A DNA stretch of 64,000 bases from Actomonas aquatica (GTDB taxonomy: Bacteria > Verrucomicrobiota > Verrucomicrobiia > Opitutales > Opitutaceae), in the NCBI RefSeq assembly GCF_019679435.2, contig NZ_CP139781.1, positions 4,708,001-4,772,000 on the forward strand, written 5' to 3'. Shown here piece by piece: positions 61,556 through 64,000 of the stretch. The first letter of the stretch is position 1. Each line of letters opens with the position of its first letter. Below the pieces are notes generated by a model, which saw only the letters and a list, made by a program, of their open reading frames with translations, searched no databases and was not told the origin of the DNA. Both the position numbers and the translations under genes were made by a program.

Positions 61556-63747
61556 GCGGCGGCGGCCGCAAAACCGCGTCGGAGCGAGGAGACCGGGGGC
61601 GGCGGCAGGAGGTTGTATTGGCGCACGGCAAGGCGCCACCACGGGGCGAGTTCCGCTTCGGTGCAGGACCAGAGCTCACGGTGCAGCGCGAGCACGGAAT
61701 CGGCATGCTGCAGGAGGGAACGTTTTTCGACGGCAGAGAGCGCGTCGGGTCCCTCGTGCAAGAGGCGTTCGCGCAGTGGCGCAAAACGGGCGTCGGCGTG
61801 GGCCGGGGTGACCTTGCCCGCGCGGAGCAGGGACAGGTGCACGGCGTTGACGTAGGGGTCGAGCACGGCCTGCAGCAGGCCGAAGTTTTCCGCCAGTTCC
61901 GGGTGGGGCGGCGCGATGGTTTCCGCCTGCTGCGCCACCATGGTGTCGACGCGGGTGAGCACGCGCGGTGGCGCGGTTTCCTCGGGCACGACAAACCAAC
62001 CGCGGGCGCGGATGCGGCGGCCGAGTTCGACCTTGCCGGTGATGAGCGAGACCGGGATGGAGAAAACGAGTCCGGCGAGCACCGGCGACAACCACCAGGC
62101 GAGGGCGGGTTGTATCCACCACGCCACGACAAACCAGGCGATGCCGATGCCGGTGTGGGCGACGTGGGTGAGGATTACCTCGCGCCATTCCGGTTCGCCG
62201 TCCTGACCGCGGCGTTGGGCGATCCATTGCACGCCCTGTCCGCCGAGAACCTTGGCGATGAATTTGCTGTGGAAGAGCATGAGCACCGGTGCGATGAGCG
62301 TGAAGGCGATGGTTTCCAGCACGACGCCGCCGAGCAGCCGAGCGCCGCCGCCGAAGGCGCGCCACTCGTCGGGGTGGCGGCGCAGGTCGAGCAGCGCGAG
62401 GAGTTTGGGCAGGAAGAGCAGACCCATGGTGCCGGCGAAGAGCAGGATGCCTTGCGTGGCGAAGGTCAGATTCCAGGTGGGGAAAACCGAAGCGCCGGGC
62501 AGCACGCTGAGGCCGGTGGCCTGTTGGCGGAAGGCGATGACGGTGGAGAGCACGAGGAACGCGAGCCACAGCGGCGAGGCGAGAAAGGCCATGATGCCGA
62601 GCAGCAGGTGGAGGCGGTTGGCGCCGTGGAGACCGCGCGCGGCGACGAGCCAGGCGTGTTGGAGGTTGCCCTGCAGCCAGCGACGATCGCGTTTGGCGTA
62701 GTCGATGAGGTTGGCCGGGCCCTCCTCGTAACTGCCGGCGAGATCGGTCGCGAGCCAGACGGCCCAACCGCCGCGGCGCATGAGGGCGGCCTCGACGTAA
62801 TCGTGCGACAGGATGCGACCGCCGAAGGGTTCGTTGCCGGGCAGATCGGGCAGCGAGCAGTGCTCGATGAACGGGGCGGTGCGAATGATGGCGTTGTGGC
62901 CCCAGTAGTTGCCGTTGCCGAGTTGCCAGGTGTTGAGGCCGGCGGCGAAGACGCTGCCGTAAAGGCGGCTGGCAAACTGTTGCAGGCGGGCAAAGAGGGT
63001 TTCGCCGCGCACGAGGCGCGGGATGGTTTGGATGATGCCGGTGCGCGGGTTGGCTTCCATCAGGCGCACGAGGGTCACGATGGTGGAGCCGGCCATGATG
63101 CTGTCGGCGTCGAGCACGACCATGTATTGATGGCGCGAGCCCCAGCGGCGGCAGAAGTCGGCCATGTTGCCGGCCTTCTTGTTGGTGTTGACGCGGCGCT
63201 TGCGGTAGAAAATCCGGCCGCGGGCATCGAGCTCCTTGGTGAGGCGCACCCACAGGGCCTCCTCCTCGACCCAGCGGTTGGGATCGGAGGAATCGCTGAG
63301 GATAAAAAACTCGAAGCGGTCGAGCTCACCGGCCTCGGCGATCGATTCGTAGATGGCGCGCAGGCCGAGGAACACCCGCTCGGGGTCCTCGTTGCAGATC
63401 GGCATGACGATGGCGGTCGAGGCGTTGGGCGGCAGCGGCGTTTGGTCGGCGTCGGGTGGGAGCGTGTTGAGCACGCGCAAGGGGTCGGCCGCGCCGTAGC
63501 GGCGGCGTTGCCAGAAGCCGACGAGGGCCTGGCTGGAACCGAAAGCGACGAGGCTGAAGAGCACGACAAAGAGGATGAAGTGGGCGATCTTCCAGGCGTC
63601 GAAACCGAGGCGCCAGTGGAGGTCGAACATGAGCAGACTGGCGGGCAGCACGAAAGCGGCGGTGGCCATGCCGACACGCCAGCGCAGCCAACGGGCCTGG
63701 CCGCGGCTGAGGTCTTGCACGGAAGGAGCGGAACGGGAGGAGCTCAT
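61552..63747 (-). CDS. opgH: Osmoregulated periplasmic glucan glucosyltransferase OpgH (MdoH)
   Basis: The product has 731 residues. Two N-terminal membrane helices are followed by a GT2 domain with MPICNEDPERVFLGLRAIYE, FFILSDSSDPNRWVEEE, the V-L-D-A-D-S motif (Asp213, Asp215), GHNAIIRTAPFIEH, SHDYVEAALMRRGGW and the processive-enzyme signature RDRRWLQGN. Further membrane helices form the export channel. OpgH makes the beta-1,2-glucan backbone from UDP-glucose at the inner membrane. Its usual partner opgG is not visible; the incomplete gene upstream does not look like it. It overlaps both neighbours by 4 bases, so it is translationally coupled to them. Confidence 0.94.
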   Translation of the reverse strand: MSSSRSAPSVQDLSRGQARWLRWRVGMATAAFVLPASLLMFDLHWRLGFDAWKIAHFILFVVLFSLVAFGSSQALVGFWQRRRYGAADPLRVLNTLPPDADQTPLPPNASTAIVMPICNEDPERVFLGLRAIYESIAEAGELDRFEFFILSDSSDPNRWVEEEALWVRLTKELDARGRIFYRKRRVNTNKKAGNMADFCRRWGSRHQYMVVLDADSIMAGSTIVTLVRLMEANPRTGIIQTIPRLVRGETLFARLQQFASRLYGSVFAAGLNTWQLGNGNYWGHNAIIRTAPFIEHCSLPDLPGNEPFGGRILSHDYVEAALMRRGGWAVWLATDLAGSYEEGPANLIDYAKRDRRWLQGNLQHAWLVAARGLHGANRLHLLLGIMAFLASPLWLAFLVLSTVIAFRQQATGLSVLPGASVFPTWNLTFATQGILLFAGTMGLLFLPKLLALLDLRRHPDEWRAFGGGARLLGGVVLETIAFTLIAPVLMLFHSKFIAKVLGGQGVQWIAQRRGQDGEPEWREVILTHVAHTGIGIAWFVVAWWIQPALAWWLSPVLAGLVFSIPVSLITGKVELGRRIRARGWFVVPEETAPPRVLTRVDTMVAQQAETIAPPHPELAENFGLLQAVLDPYVNAVHLSLLRAGKVTPAHADARFAPLRERLLHEGPDALSAVEKRSLLQHADSVLALHRELWSCTEAELAPWWRLAVRQYNLLPPPPVSSLRRGFAAAAA

Positions 63748-64000
63748 GGGCGGAAGAGGTGCCAGAGGAGGACGGCGGCGGCGGCGATGGCAGACCAGTA
63801 GAGGAGGGTGCGCAGGCGCGGGGCGCGGCGGACCTTGTCCCAGGTTTGACCGGCGAGATTGGCGACCGGGCCGAGGTCGATCGGCCGCGGGGCCATGTTG
63901 GAAAATTTCAGTTCGGGACCGGCGGAAAGGTAGGCGGCGCGCATCGCCTGTTGGAGGTCCTCGGGGATGGGGCCGGAGTCGAGAAACGCGTCGGGCCAGC
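63744..64000 (-). CDS. Unknown protein, C-terminal 85 residues only
   Basis: The frame is open to the end of the window, so the start lies outside. The visible part begins WPDAFLDSGPIPEDLQQAMR, continues through a soluble linker (PIDLGPVANLAGQTW) and ends with a basic stretch (RRAPRLR) and one transmembrane helix (LLYWSAIAAAAVLLWHLF). It overlaps the opgH start (ATGA). A tail-anchored membrane protein cotranscribed with opgH is likely; it does not look like the periplasmic OpgG, which has no C-terminal helix. No family can be assigned from this fragment. Confidence 0.6.
   Translation of the reverse strand, partial: WPDAFLDSGPIPEDLQQAMRAAYLSAGPELKFSNMAPRPIDLGPVANLAGQTWDKVRRAPRLRTLLYWSAIAAAAVLLWHLFRP

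Noticed and set aside
1..64000. CRISPR array, tRNA or rRNA genes, prophage or transposase
   Set aside because: No evenly spaced direct repeats, no cloverleaf or rRNA motifs, and no integrase, transposase or structural phage motifs were seen on either strand.

Overview
The window looks like chromosomal DNA of an Opitutaceae-type Verrucomicrobiota bacterium. The clues are high GC content, a PEP-CTERM protein plus an exosortase, a TonB-dependent receptor whose N-terminus carries the E-D-E-V-V-x-L-S-P-F sequence typical of this group, LacI-controlled glycoside hydrolases, and many dispersed palindromic repeats headed by GTAG. I see no rRNA, tRNA, CRISPR array, transposase or phage gene. The assignment is inference from gene content, not from a marker gene.

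Bases 1-3149 hold the 3' part of a PEP-CTERM protein gene and a secreted Ig-domain protein ending in two dockerin-like repeats. Bases 3.3-33.2 kb form a large polysaccharide-utilisation region. First come a GPH-type sugar symporter diverging from a GH3, a beta-helix protein, a TonB-dependent receptor and a LacI regulator. An AraC / NmrA-like / DUF1772 module follows. Next is a minus-strand operon GH3-GH28-GH115-GH78, then an alpha/beta hydrolase, a P1-family peptidase, another beta-helix protein and a GH2. The enzyme set (rhamnosidase, polygalacturonase, alpha-glucuronidase, beta-xylosidase or beta-glucosidase, esterase) suggests plant pectin and glucuronic-acid-decorated hemicellulose or arabinogalactan, with import through the TonB receptor and the symporter.

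Bases 33.4-37 kb hold an orphan VapB antitoxin with a decayed vapC, ribonuclease G/E and RodA. Bases 37.2-47.1 kb are an exopolysaccharide and sorting locus: a sulfotransferase-like protein, an O-antigen ligase/polymerase, a flippase, one GT2, three GT4 enzymes and an exosortase fused to an EpsI domain. RNase Y, QueF, an MFS protein, an unknown membrane-anchored protein, a gamma-glutamylcyclotransferase-like protein and a Pmp3-type peptide follow.

Bases 52.5-64 kb hold a threonine dehydratase coupled to a peptide-binding lipoprotein, a small membrane protein, a bicupin divergent from a TetR-MFS efflux pair, and a minus-strand run of an incomplete gene, opgH, a DUF2254 protein and a HisN-type phosphatase.

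The least explained content is intergenic. A roughly 85-nt element occurs twice (3221-3311 and 28345-28428). It has long identical runs, two hairpins preserved by compensatory changes, and a similar A/T-rich block about 62-66 nt upstream of each copy. This is the best candidate for an undescribed structured RNA or mobile palindrome. Other repeats include a 28-bp direct repeat flanking a 1.7-kb cassette and several GTAG-headed REP families, one of them inside the exosortase reading frame.
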